This document shows positions 8,118-16,522 of a stretch of 64,000 bases of DNA, piece by piece (within the stretch, counting starts at the first letter, position 1; the number at the start of each line of letters is the position of its first letter). The position numbers and the translations under genes were made by a program. The DNA comes from Paraburkholderia domus (GTDB lineage: Bacteria; Pseudomonadota; Gammaproteobacteria; Burkholderiales; Burkholderiaceae), in NCBI RefSeq assembly GCF_905220705.1, contig NZ_CAJNAT010000028.1:1-64000 (forward strand), written 5' to 3'. The notes beneath the pieces are model-generated. The model made no database searches. It saw only the letters and a list, made by a program, of their open reading frames with translations, and was not told the origin of the DNA.

Positions 8118-8519
8118 GGCCAGCGCTCCTCAAGGCATGCTGGCCACCAGCCTGAACCCGCAAACACGACATTTCAATTTAGCGGAAACACGACATCTGA
8201 ACTTTGGACTAACACAGACCACATAAAGCGATTCTTGGCACCTACGGCGCGGCGTTGCGCGACAAAGGGAATGGTCGATGTCAGCGTTTATCGACGCCTG
8301 AGTAATGTTTTGCAAGGGAAAACCAATAGGAACCGTTGCGTCGCATGCGTGGCCATTTCTGTTGCGCAGAATCCGGCTGGAAGCCTTGAGCTGCTGTCGC
8401 CGGACGCCATAAAAACGCAACAGTAAAAAAGGTACCTCTGAAAGTGATCATTTCTTTTATGTCAAATTCAGGAATCCTATCTATATTTCTGCACGGAAAG
8501 CCACGCACCAGAGCCTCGA
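8118..8519. other. Intergenic after the broken transposase
   Basis: Positions 8153-8205 contain two similar AAACACGACAT motifs about 25 bp apart, which may belong to the end of the decayed insertion sequence. The rest shows no gene; a 95-codon minus-strand frame overlapping the next gene is not supported. Confidence 0.4.
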
Positions 8520-8978
8520 CTAAGGCGACATCGAAATCGGAGAGTCGCTCTTCCCCGTCAGAAAACACCTCAGATGTCGCTCGGCTTCCAGGACCTCATG
8601 CAGTCGCGCGCTTGCGAGCTGGGCGTCATAAAGCGAAAGCAGCGTTTCGAAATCACTGATGACATCAGACGCAATTCGCCATTTACCGGTCTCATGCGCG
8701 TGCGCCAGCGTGTTCTCAACGGCATATTCGGCGATCTTGAACTGCTCGGGCGGCAGATTTCCATAACCGGCGCGCTGCAGGTACCAGCTGAGGTACACCG
8801 CATGCATGAGCTCGTTGATCAGGTGGCTATTTCCATGGCCGTCACGACAAGCAGCCAGTGCGAGATGACACGATAGCGAACGTTGACTGGCAGAGGACCG
8901 GTCCATCGGCAACAGAAGCGTTTTCGTCAGGGGCTTGCGGGCTTGGCCACCGCGAGACTTGCTTTGCCTGGAGGACAT
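8520..8978 (-). CDS. Conserved hypothetical protein
   Basis: Protein of 152 residues with a basic Gly/Arg-rich N-terminus (SRGGQARKPLTKTLLLP), then a helical body starting HLALAACRDGHGNSHLINEL and continuing with YLSWYLQRAGYG. From memory this resembles a Burkholderiales family of unknown function, sometimes loosely annotated as a regulator. No transmembrane segment, signal peptide or catalytic motif is visible. No clear ribosome site precedes the ATG. Confidence 0.65.
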   Translation of the reverse strand: MSSRQSKSRGGQARKPLTKTLLLPMDRSSASQRSLSCHLALAACRDGHGNSHLINELMHAVYLSWYLQRAGYGNLPPEQFKIAEYAVENTLAHAHETGKWRIASDVISDFETLLSLYDAQLASARLHEVLEAERHLRCFLTGKSDSPISMSP

Positions 8979-9232
8979 TTTTGACGTTATGGCTGGGGAA
9001 GCGAGAAATTATAGCGAACCTCTTTCCGCGATTGTCCGCAGTCGACCCTCAACTGCCGTTCGCAGCGGCGAGTCACCAATGGCCGGTCGCCGGGTACAAC
9101 GGCCCTTTCTTTGATCATTCGTCCGCCCCTTGTCGGTCATATCCACGGTTCGCGACGCCGTGATAACGGCCATGCCGCAATGACCGCTTTTAACCCTCGC
9201 CGGGTAGCGGGTGGCACTTTACTGACGAACGT

Positions 9233-10246
9233 TTAACGCGCGCTCGTGACATACCGCTTACGCCATTCTCGCGGCGACATTCCGTGCCAGCGCCGGAACG
9301 CATGACTGAACGAACTCTGGGTCGCGTACCCAAGCAGCCCCGCCATCAATGACAGGCGCACCGCCGGATCAGCAAGATATTTCTCTGCCCCCGCACGCCG
9401 TGCCGCCTCGACGAGATCTTCGAATACCAGCCCGTTTTGCTCCAGGCGTCGCTGAAGCGTACGCACGCTCACATAAAAATGACCTGCCACGGTCTCCAGA
9501 TTGCAGCGTCCCGTCGGCAACAATTTACGCACCATCAGATCTATCTGGTCGCCTAACGAATTGACAGCCGGGTCCGCGCTCTTCTCGATGTAGTTGCTGA
9601 TCAGACTTTTTAGTTCGGGATCGTTGCGCAACATCGACCGCTTCAAATCGGCAGAAAAAAGCTCCACTCCATATCCCGCTTGTGAGAACCGAACCGGGCA
9701 GCCAAAAAAATGCGTGTAGTGCGCCAACGGCAACAACGGCGCGTGCGGTAGCAGGATCGCTTTCGGACGGGCCTTGTCACTTGTTATCAGGCGGAACACG
9801 CGTAGTCCGACGGCGAGGGTCCACTCTTCAAACTGACGGGAGGGACCGGCGCGTAACACCTTCAGTTCGTACGACATGCGTGAACCGGAACGCCTGTTCA
9901 GCAGTTGCAACTCCAACGCCGAATTGAGGAGATTGAGATAGCGCGCAATCGCCTCGAGGGCTTCGCCTACCGTCGCGCAATGAAGCGCGACCAGCGCAAT
10001 CGGTCCGAGCGCGTCGCGCCCTTGCGCGAATCCTGCGCGCAGGCCAAAGTCGGGACAACTCAAGTCCTCCGCGCAGGCTTCCAGCAGTCTCACCAGACGA
10101 TCACCTGGAAACTGCATGTCTGCATCGCCTGTCAGCCTCAATGGCAACTGGAAACGATCCGCGTAGGCATCTAGATCGCCCCCCGCATTGGAGATGGTTT
10201 GGCCCAGGCCCTGCAATACCCAGGCGCGGAAATAGGGTATAGACAT
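9233..10246 (-). CDS. AraC-family transcriptional regulator (OruR/ArgR-like architecture)
   Basis: Protein of 337 residues. The N-terminal ~190 residues resemble the arabinose-binding-like domain of OruR-type regulators (LLEACAEDLSCPDFGLR). The C-terminal ~100 residues hold the two helix-turn-helix motifs of AraC: ETVAGHFYVSVRTLQRRLE and MAGLLGYATQSSFSHAFRRW, followed by GMSPREWR. It is transcribed divergently from the CoA-dependent catabolic operon starting at 10345 and is its likely activator; the effector would be the substrate or its CoA ester. Confidence 0.9.
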   Translation of the reverse strand: MSIPYFRAWVLQGLGQTISNAGGDLDAYADRFQLPLRLTGDADMQFPGDRLVRLLEACAEDLSCPDFGLRAGFAQGRDALGPIALVALHCATVGEALEAIARYLNLLNSALELQLLNRRSGSRMSYELKVLRAGPSRQFEEWTLAVGLRVFRLITSDKARPKAILLPHAPLLPLAHYTHFFGCPVRFSQAGYGVELFSADLKRSMLRNDPELKSLISNYIEKSADPAVNSLGDQIDLMVRKLLPTGRCNLETVAGHFYVSVRTLQRRLEQNGLVFEDLVEAARRAGAEKYLADPAVRLSLMAGLLGYATQSSFSHAFRRWHGMSPREWRKRYVTSAR

Positions 10247-10248
10247 GC

Positions 10249-10274
10249 TGTCATTAAATCACAAGTTTATGACA
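10249..10274. promoter_or_regulatory. Candidate regulatory dyad between AraC gene and operon
   Basis: TGTCAT (10249-10254) and ATGACA (10269-10274) form an inverted repeat in the 98-bp divergent spacer, in a local AT-rich stretch. Its placement suits control of either gene. No strong -10/-35 pair is visible for the operon, which fits activator dependence. Confidence 0.35.
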
Positions 10275-10344
10275 TGAAATAGCAAATTCTGTGCTGCCCA
10301 CTTGCCTAGGATATGGGTCATAACACACCCCCATTGGAGACAAG

Positions 10345-11475
10345 ATGGCAAAGCATAGCGTTGTTGTCTATGGTGCGAGCGGCTATACAGGCATGCTTAC
10401 CATGGACTGGCTGATCGATCAGAACATTCCATTTACCGCCGTGGCGCGCAATGCCGCGCGCACGCTGGAGATGATGAAACAGCGCGTGGTGCGCCTCGAA
10501 TCGGCCACCTACGAAATCATCGAGTGCGAGCATGACGTCGACAAGTTGGTCGAGGTGTTTAAGGGCGCAGAAGTCGTATGCAACACGGTCGGCCCCTTCG
10601 TCAATTTCGGCCTGACAGCGGTGGAAGCGGCGCTGAAGGCCGGTTGCCACCACCTCGACACCACCGGTGAGCAGGGCTACATCATCGAAGCGCGCGACCG
10701 CTTCGGCGAGAGCTACGCGCAAGCAGGCCTGGTGCTGTCGCCCTCGGTCTCGTATATGTACGCCATGGGCGAAATCGCCGCCGAACTGGCGTTGGAAACG
10801 CCCGGCGTCGACGCGCTGGAGACGGCCAGCCTCTCGCGTGGCCCGATGCAAGGCTCCGGTGTGACCGTCGGCTCAACTGCGTCAATTTTCGAACTGTTCC
10901 GCAGCAAGCAGTTGCACCTGTGGGACAACCAGATGGTTGAATGGTCAGTCGGCAGCTCAGAGGAAATCTGCGTACCCGAGTTCCTGAAGCCGGTGTTTTG
11001 CCTGCCGTGGGGCGGCACCTCGCTGCCGGTGATTTATGAGCGTGACCCGCGCGTTCGCTACTGCAGGTCGATGGTCGGCTTCTACGACAACCCGGCCATG
11101 CGTATGGTGCACGGCCTGACCAGGAAATGGGAAGAAGAGTTCAAGCATCTGCCGCATGACGCCCAGGACGCCGTCGTGCAGAAGTTCGTCGCCGCCACCA
11201 CGCCAGCGATGCCGCCGCGCGAACGCACCACGCTGAACCGCTCGGTCGACATCGCGATCGGGCGCGGCCAGTTGGCCAGCGTGCGCGCCAGCGTCACTTC
11301 GATTACACCGTATATCGCAACCGGCGCCCTGCAAACCGCCGCCGCCTTGAAGCTGCTCGACGGCGAGACGCGCAAGGTTGGATTTGCTTCGGCATGCCAG
11401 GCATTTGATCACCGTTACCTGCTCGGATTCCTCGAGCAACGCGGCCTGGCGCGCGGTCACGTCATGCAGCTGTGA
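10345..11475 (+). CDS. Saccharopine dehydrogenase-like / trans-acting enoyl reductase family protein
   Basis: Protein of 376 residues with an N-terminal Rossmann fold (VVYGASGYTG, residues about 7-16, NAD(P)-binding) followed by a segment typical of the saccharopine-dehydrogenase-like superfamily (FKGAEVVCNTVGPFVNFG, then HLDTTGEQGY). Such proteins are reductases with varied substrates. It heads an operon with acyl-CoA synthetase, hydratase, SDR and thiolase, so it probably reduces or oxidises the acid before or after activation. GGAGAC lies 7 nt before the ATG. The exact reaction cannot be read from sequence. Confidence 0.8.
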   Translation: MAKHSVVVYGASGYTGMLTMDWLIDQNIPFTAVARNAARTLEMMKQRVVRLESATYEIIECEHDVDKLVEVFKGAEVVCNTVGPFVNFGLTAVEAALKAGCHHLDTTGEQGYIIEARDRFGESYAQAGLVLSPSVSYMYAMGEIAAELALETPGVDALETASLSRGPMQGSGVTVGSTASIFELFRSKQLHLWDNQMVEWSVGSSEEICVPEFLKPVFCLPWGGTSLPVIYERDPRVRYCRSMVGFYDNPAMRMVHGLTRKWEEEFKHLPHDAQDAVVQKFVAATTPAMPPRERTTLNRSVDIAIGRGQLASVRASVTSITPYIATGALQTAAALKLLDGETRKVGFASACQAFDHRYLLGFLEQRGLARGHVMQL

Positions 11476-11497
11476 CGCTGCCAGTTCGAGGAATGTG

Positions 11498-13036
11498 ATG
11501 GCTATTATCGACTTTTTTGACCGCGGCTGGCGCAGCGCACCGGGCACCGTGGCCTATATTCAGGACGAGCGGGAGTTCAGTTTTCGCGAGGTTGGCGAAC
11601 TGTCGTGCCGCATTGCCCATACTCTGTTGGCCGCCGGTTTGTGCAGCGGCGCGAAAGGCGCTGTCTGGGCCGGCAACGATGTGCAGGCGTGGACCTGTAC
11701 GCTTGGGCTGTGGCGCGCCAACATGGTCTGGATCCCGGTCAATGCGCGCAACGTGACCGAAGAAAACCAGGCTCTGCTTGACGCGTTCGACTGCGAAGTG
11801 GTGTTCTACCAGCACGCTTACGCTCCCGCGATTGAAACGCTGCGCGGCGCATTGCCTAAGGTCCGACTCTGGATCTGCATCGAGACCGAACTGAACGCGT
11901 GGTGCGCGGCCCAGCCGGCCACGCACCCCAGGCTCGAATATGGCATGGACGACGTGGTCATGCTGTCGCCGACTGGTGGCACGACGGGCACCCCGAAGGG
12001 TGTGATGAACACCCACCGCAGCGTGCAGACGTTCGTGGCGCACTACATGCTGGGTTGCCACTACGGCCACGGCGAGCGGCCGGTCAACCTGGCCGCCGCA
12101 CCGATGACGCATACGGCCGGAGTGCTGTCGCTTCCCACTACGGCCCGTGGCGGTACGGTCGTCGTGGTGACGAAGCCGGATCCCGCCCTCATGCTGGGTG
12201 CCATTGCACGCCACCGCGTCACCGAATTCTTCCTGCCGCCGACCGTAATTTACCGGTTGCTTGAAGTGCCTGGTATCGACAAGTTGGACTTCAGTTCGCT
12301 CAAGTACTTCCTCTATGGCGCGGCGCCGATGTCGGTCGACCGGCTGAAGAAAGCCATCAAGGTGTTCGGCCCCGTCATGACAGGCGGCTACGGGCAGACC
12401 GAGGCGCCAGCGTCCATCGCGATGCTGCCGCCGGACCAGCACTTCGCCGGCACCACGCTTGCCAGCGACGGGCGTCTGTCGTCAGTAGGCCGTCCCAGCC
12501 CGCTGATCCGGGTAGAGATCATGGACGAGCAGAACCGCATCCTGACGCCAGGCGCGACCGGAGAGATCTGCGTGCGCGGCGATCTGGTGATGAAGGGCTA
12601 CTACAAGGCGCCCGACAAGACTGCCGAAACCATCATCGATGGCTGGCTGCACACGGGTGACATCGGCCACCTCGACGCCGAAGGCTACCTGTATGTCACC
12701 GACCGCAAGAAGGACATGCTGATCACCGGCGGCTTCAATGTCTACCCGAGCGAAGTGGAACAGGTGATCTGGGCCCACCCCGCCGTACAGGACTGCGCGG
12801 TGATCGGCGTCCCGGACGCCCAATGGGGCGAAGCGGTGAAGGCTGTCGTCGAACTCAATCCCGGCCAGAGTGTTACGGCCGAGGAACTGATCGCGCTCTG
12901 CAAGGAAAAGTTGGGCAGCGTCAAGGCTCCAAAGAGCGTGGAGTTTATGCCGGCCCTGCCACGCAGCACAGCCGGGAAGGTGCTCAAGAAAGATTTACGC
13001 GCCCAGTACTGGGCAGCTGCCCAACGAAAAATCTGA
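11498..13036 (+). CDS. Acyl-CoA synthetase (AMP-forming, ANL superfamily)
   Basis: Activates a carboxylic acid to its CoA thioester with ATP. The protein has 512 residues from the ATG at 11498, chosen for GAGGAA just upstream and its position 22 nt after the previous stop. Motifs: the phosphate-binding loop SPTGGTTGTPKG, GYGQTEAP, the hinge region GWLHTGDIGHLDAEG then DRKKDMLITGGFNVYPSE, and the C-terminal PRSTAGKVLKK with the catalytic Lys. Length is usual for medium-chain or aryl acid ligases. Substrate is unknown; no acyl-CoA dehydrogenase gene follows in the operon, so the acid may already be alpha,beta-unsaturated. Confidence 0.92.
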   Translation: MAIIDFFDRGWRSAPGTVAYIQDEREFSFREVGELSCRIAHTLLAAGLCSGAKGAVWAGNDVQAWTCTLGLWRANMVWIPVNARNVTEENQALLDAFDCEVVFYQHAYAPAIETLRGALPKVRLWICIETELNAWCAAQPATHPRLEYGMDDVVMLSPTGGTTGTPKGVMNTHRSVQTFVAHYMLGCHYGHGERPVNLAAAPMTHTAGVLSLPTTARGGTVVVVTKPDPALMLGAIARHRVTEFFLPPTVIYRLLEVPGIDKLDFSSLKYFLYGAAPMSVDRLKKAIKVFGPVMTGGYGQTEAPASIAMLPPDQHFAGTTLASDGRLSSVGRPSPLIRVEIMDEQNRILTPGATGEICVRGDLVMKGYYKAPDKTAETIIDGWLHTGDIGHLDAEGYLYVTDRKKDMLITGGFNVYPSEVEQVIWAHPAVQDCAVIGVPDAQWGEAVKAVVELNPGQSVTAEELIALCKEKLGSVKAPKSVEFMPALPRSTAGKVLKKDLRAQYWAAAQRKI

Positions 13037-13059
13037 CGAAGAAACAACAGGAGACATTC

Positions 13060-13899
13060 ATGGATTACCAGGCGTTCAATACCCTCCGCGTCGACGTGGT
13101 GGCCGGCATAGCCCGTGTCACGCTCGACCACGGTCGGATCAACCTGCTGGACATGGCGATGCTGGCCGACCTCGACCGCGCGGGTCGCATGCTGGAGGAG
13201 GATCCCGCCGTCAAGGTCGTCATCCTGCAAAGCGCCAACCCCGACTTCTTCATCGCCCATGGCGATGTGAGCGCGATCCAGCAATTACCGGCCACGCCGA
13301 CGCCGCGAGAGCAAAAGTTAGGTGACGTCCATGCCATTCTGGATCGCTTCCGCACCATGCCGAAAGCGACCATTGCCAAGATCGAGGGCCGCTGCCGGGG
13401 TGGCGGCAGCGAACTGGCGCTTGCCTGCGACATGCGCTTTGCCGCCATCGGCCGCGCGTTCATGTGCCAGCCTGAGGTCGGCGTAGGCATCATCCCCGGT
13501 GCGGGCGGCTCGGCCCGGCTGCCGCGCATGGCGGGTCGCGGCCGTGCGCTCGAGATTATCCTCGGGTGCGCTGATTTCAACGCGGAGACCGCGGAGCGTT
13601 ACGGCTGGATCAACCGCGCGCTGCCGGCAACGGAGATCGACTACTTCGTGAACGCGCTGGCGATCCGTATCGCCGGCTTTCCGGCCGCGACCGTTGCGAA
13701 GGCAAAGCAGATGGTAGACGCCATCGACCGCACGATCGAAGACGACCTCGCACTGGAGGAGCGTCTGTTCCTGCAATCGGCTAATAGCGCAGGCGCCAAA
13801 ACACGCATTGCGGCGGCCATCGGCGGCGGCATGCAGACCAAAGGCATGGAGATGTGCTGCTTTACCCACATCTGGGAACCGATGGCGGGGCTGCAATGA
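13060..13899 (+). CDS. Enoyl-CoA hydratase/isomerase family protein
   Basis: Crotonase-fold enzyme of 279 residues, adding water to an enoyl-CoA. The oxyanion-hole segment is FIAHGDVSAI, and the second is CRGGGSELALACDMRFA. Both catalytic Glu equivalents of rat hydratase are present, in GGGSELA and in QPEVGVGIIPGAGG. A good AGGAGA ribosome site precedes the ATG. It overlaps the next gene by four bases (ATGA). A basic role as hydratase in a beta-oxidation-like route is likely. Confidence 0.9.
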   Translation: MDYQAFNTLRVDVVAGIARVTLDHGRINLLDMAMLADLDRAGRMLEEDPAVKVVILQSANPDFFIAHGDVSAIQQLPATPTPREQKLGDVHAILDRFRTMPKATIAKIEGRCRGGGSELALACDMRFAAIGRAFMCQPEVGVGIIPGAGGSARLPRMAGRGRALEIILGCADFNAETAERYGWINRALPATEIDYFVNALAIRIAGFPAATVAKAKQMVDAIDRTIEDDLALEERLFLQSANSAGAKTRIAAAIGGGMQTKGMEMCCFTHIWEPMAGLQ

Positions 13900-14699
13900 G
13901 GAAGGGACAATTCCACGGCAAAGTTGCCGTCGTCACGGGCGCCGGTTCCGGCATCGGGCGCGCGCTGGCCGTCAGGCTGGCCGCGCGTGGCGCCCGGCTG
14001 GCGCTGTCGGACATCGACGAAACGAGCCTGGCCGTCACCGTTGGCCTTTGCGACGCAGTCGAGACGCGCGCCTACAAGCTCAATGTGGCCGACCGTGACG
14101 CGGTGCTGGCCCACGCGGCCGAGGTCGAACGCGACTTCGGTGCGGTGCACTTTGTGTTCAACAATGCCGGCGCCACCCTGGTGGGCACCTTCGAGCACTC
14201 CAGCCTGGAGGAAATCGACTGGCAGCTGGGCATCAACCTGTGGGGAGTGATCCATGGCAGCAAGGCTTTCCTGCCGCTGATGCTCTGCCAGCGCGAAGGC
14301 TGCATCGTCAATATTTCCAGCATCTTTGGTCTGCTCGGCTACCCGTCGCAAAGCGCCTACAACATCTCCAAGTTCGGCGTGCGCGGCCTGACCGAATGCC
14401 TGTGGTCGGAACTGAAGGGCAGCGGCGTGCGCGCGGTGTGCGTGCACCCGGGCGGCATCAGCACCAACATCGAACGTGCGGGGCGCCGCGTCAAGCTGGC
14501 CAACGAGCAGGAAGTGGAGTTCGCCGGCAAGGCCGAGAAGATGCTGGTGACGCCGCCGGAAGAGTGCGCGCAAGACATTCTGCGCGGCATCGAGGCCGGC
14601 AAGCAGCGCATTCTGACCGGCTATCGCTCGCGCACTGTGTTCTGGATCTCGCGCCTGTTCCCGAACAGCTATCCGTCCCTCTTCAAATACCTGAGCTGA
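13896..14699 (+). CDS. SDR family oxidoreductase (probable 3-hydroxyacyl-CoA dehydrogenase)
   Basis: Classical short-chain dehydrogenase of 267 residues. The cofactor loop VTGAGSGIGRAL lies at about residues 13-24, NNAGA near residue 90, and the catalytic S-Y-K set appears as NISSIFG then SAYNISK. The start at 13896 overlaps the hydratase stop (ATGA), indicating coupled translation. In this operon the likely job is oxidation of a 3-hydroxyacyl-CoA to the 3-oxoacyl-CoA that the following thiolase cleaves; this is inference from order. Confidence 0.88.
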   Translation: MRKGQFHGKVAVVTGAGSGIGRALAVRLAARGARLALSDIDETSLAVTVGLCDAVETRAYKLNVADRDAVLAHAAEVERDFGAVHFVFNNAGATLVGTFEHSSLEEIDWQLGINLWGVIHGSKAFLPLMLCQREGCIVNISSIFGLLGYPSQSAYNISKFGVRGLTECLWSELKGSGVRAVCVHPGGISTNIERAGRRVKLANEQEVEFAGKAEKMLVTPPEECAQDILRGIEAGKQRILTGYRSRTVFWISRLFPNSYPSLFKYLS

Positions 14700-14707
14700 G
14701 GCGCCTC

Positions 14708-15946
14708 GTGGAACAACTCTATATCGCCGGCATCGCGATGACGGTGTTCGGCCGCCACCCGGCCCGCACCCTGGACGATCTGGCGCGCGAGGCCCTGGAC
14801 GGTGCGCTGAACGATGCCGGCTGCAGCCGCGCCGACCTCGGAGCGGCGTACTACGCCGGCATGACCAACGGACCGCTCCAAGGCCAGATTTCGATTCCCG
14901 GGCAGGTGGTGTTTTCCAGGATCGGTATCGAAGGCATTCCCATCTTCAACGTGGAAAACGCCTGTGCCTCTGGCAGCACGGCCGTGCACCTGGCGCTGCA
15001 AAGCCTGAAAGCCGGTGCCTGCGACGTGGCGCTCGCGCTCGGCGCGGAGAAGATGAACATCGCCGACAAGGCGAAGGCCTTCTCGCTTTTTGAGGCGGGT
15101 TGGGACGTATCGCGCGCGCAGGAAAACTACGACACCCTGCTCGCGATGGGTGCCGGCATCACAGCGCCACCAGGCAGCGAGTCGGACAGGCCGTACAGTC
15201 GTTTCATGGCCATCTACGCCGCGCTGTGCCGTCACCACATGCACACCTACGGAACAACGCAGCGCCAGATTGCTGCCGTCTCGGCCAAGAATCACACGCA
15301 CTCGGTGCATAACCCGTATTCGCAATTCCGCCAGCCCTTCACAATCGACGAAATTCTGGCCGCACCGCCCATCACCTACCCGCTCACGCTGCCCATGTGC
15401 GCCCCGCTGTCGGACGGCGCAGCGGCCGCCATCGTCTGCACCGAGGATGGCTTGCGGCGCATCGGCGCGGACCGAAGCCGATGCATCAAGGTGGCGGCCA
15501 GCGTGCTGCGCAGTTTCACGCACCGCCCGCTTGAGCGGCCGGATCTGAACATCGGCAGGCTGGCGGCAAAGCAGGCGTACGAGATCGCGGGCCTGGGCCC
15601 GCAGGAGATGCACGTGGCAGAAGTGCACGATGCGTCGGCCATGGGCGAGATCATCCAGGCGGAGAACCTGGGCCTGGCCGCGCTGGGCGAAGGTGGCCCC
15701 TGCGCGGAGCGCGGCGACTTTACGCTTGGGGGCCGGATTCCGATCAACACGTCGGGCGGCCTGGAGTCCAAGGGCCATCCATTGGGCGCCACTGGCATTG
15801 GTCAGTTATCCGAACTTGTCACGCAACTGCGCGGTGAAGCAGGCGCGCGCCAGGTTCACGGGGCTCGCCATGCAATCCAGGAAAACGGCGGCGGCCTGCA
15901 GGGCGTCGAAGAAGCCGCGCTGGCAGTCCACATCCTTAGCAAATAA
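14708..15946 (+). CDS. Thiolase family protein, SCP-x/lipid-transfer type
   Basis: Cleaves a 3-oxoacyl-CoA. The protein has 412 residues from a GTG start at 14708, with GAGG from the previous stop region serving as ribosome site. The nucleophile is C86 in NACASGSTAV; HDASAMGE and GHPLGATG carry the other active-site His residues. The C-terminal Cys motif of ordinary biosynthetic thiolases is replaced by HAIQENGGG, as in the SCP-x-like group that often handles branched or cyclic substrates. It closes the set of CoA-dependent enzymes. Confidence 0.88.
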   Translation: MEQLYIAGIAMTVFGRHPARTLDDLAREALDGALNDAGCSRADLGAAYYAGMTNGPLQGQISIPGQVVFSRIGIEGIPIFNVENACASGSTAVHLALQSLKAGACDVALALGAEKMNIADKAKAFSLFEAGWDVSRAQENYDTLLAMGAGITAPPGSESDRPYSRFMAIYAALCRHHMHTYGTTQRQIAAVSAKNHTHSVHNPYSQFRQPFTIDEILAAPPITYPLTLPMCAPLSDGAAAAIVCTEDGLRRIGADRSRCIKVAASVLRSFTHRPLERPDLNIGRLAAKQAYEIAGLGPQEMHVAEVHDASAMGEIIQAENLGLAALGEGGPCAERGDFTLGGRIPINTSGGLESKGHPLGATGIGQLSELVTQLRGEAGARQVHGARHAIQENGGGLQGVEEAALAVHILSK

Positions 15947-15958
15947 GAAAGGGAAATC

Positions 15959-16348
15959 ATGCAACTCAAACATGCACGCCTGCTGTTCTACGTCGCCGCA
16001 GTCTTCAATTTCGCCGCTGTCGTGCTGCTGCACCCGGCCTCGGGAATGGCCGCCATCCTGGGTCTCAGCCCCGCTCCCGGTTCGGGTGTGTTCGACCAGA
16101 TCGCGCTGCTCGCGATCTTCGCCTTTGGCGTCGGCTACTGGCTGGTTGCGCGCAACCCCGAGCGCAACCGCGATCTCGTCAAGATCGCCTTGGCCGCCAA
16201 GCTAGGGGTCGTGGCCATCATCGTCGCGCACTTCCTCGCGGACTCGGCCAATGCGAGGCTGGTTCTGCTGGTGTCGGGCGACCTGCTTTTCTCGCTGGCT
16301 TTTCTCTATTTCCTCACTGCGCGTGCATCGCAGGCGGTTCGTGCGTAG
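15959..16348 (+). CDS. Small membrane protein of unknown function
   Basis: Protein of 129 residues with four probable membrane helices: about residues 7-27, 44-63, 75-93 and 100-118. A ribosome site (GAAAGGGAAATC) precedes the ATG, 12 nt after the thiolase gene, so it belongs to the operon. No family is recognised; a role in uptake or membrane maintenance during growth on a hydrophobic substrate would be a guess. Confidence 0.7.
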   Translation: MQLKHARLLFYVAAVFNFAAVVLLHPASGMAAILGLSPAPGSGVFDQIALLAIFAFGVGYWLVARNPERNRDLVKIALAAKLGVVAIIVAHFLADSANARLVLLVSGDLLFSLAFLYFLTARASQAVRA

Positions 16349-16374
16349 CAAGCCTCGCGCAGATCACCGTCTGC

Positions 16375-16398
16375 GGCGCACCGGCGCACCGGCGCACC
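16375..16398. repeat. Three tandem copies of GGCGCACC
   Basis: An 8-bp unit is repeated three times exactly, with a partial fourth, between the membrane protein and the porin gene. It is a simple repeat that may vary in copy number. Confidence 0.8.
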
Positions 16399-16522
16399 GG
16401 CGGACCTGATTCATACACCAGATAAATACGTAGGCTTTCCTGAGACAACTCAGTTGCCGAGAGACATGGCACGTCACGCCATGAGTGTGAATTGAGCAGA
16501 ACACTATAAAGAGGAGACGAAA

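Noticed and set aside
8281..8568. A 95-codon minus-strand frame after the 152-residue hypothetical gene
   Set aside because: It overlaps that gene by 49 bp, lacks a ribosome site and shows no recognisable pattern beyond its first half.
14240..14707. Upstream extension of the thiolase frame by 156 codons
   Set aside because: It overlaps the SDR gene almost fully and is Arg-rich shadow sequence; a GTG at 14708 with a ribosome site gives the normal thiolase start.
16375..16398. Short GGCGCACC tandem array considered as a CRISPR-like or phase-variable element
   Set aside because: Units are 8 bp with no spacers, and the array is outside any reading frame or clear promoter; kept only as a simple repeat.
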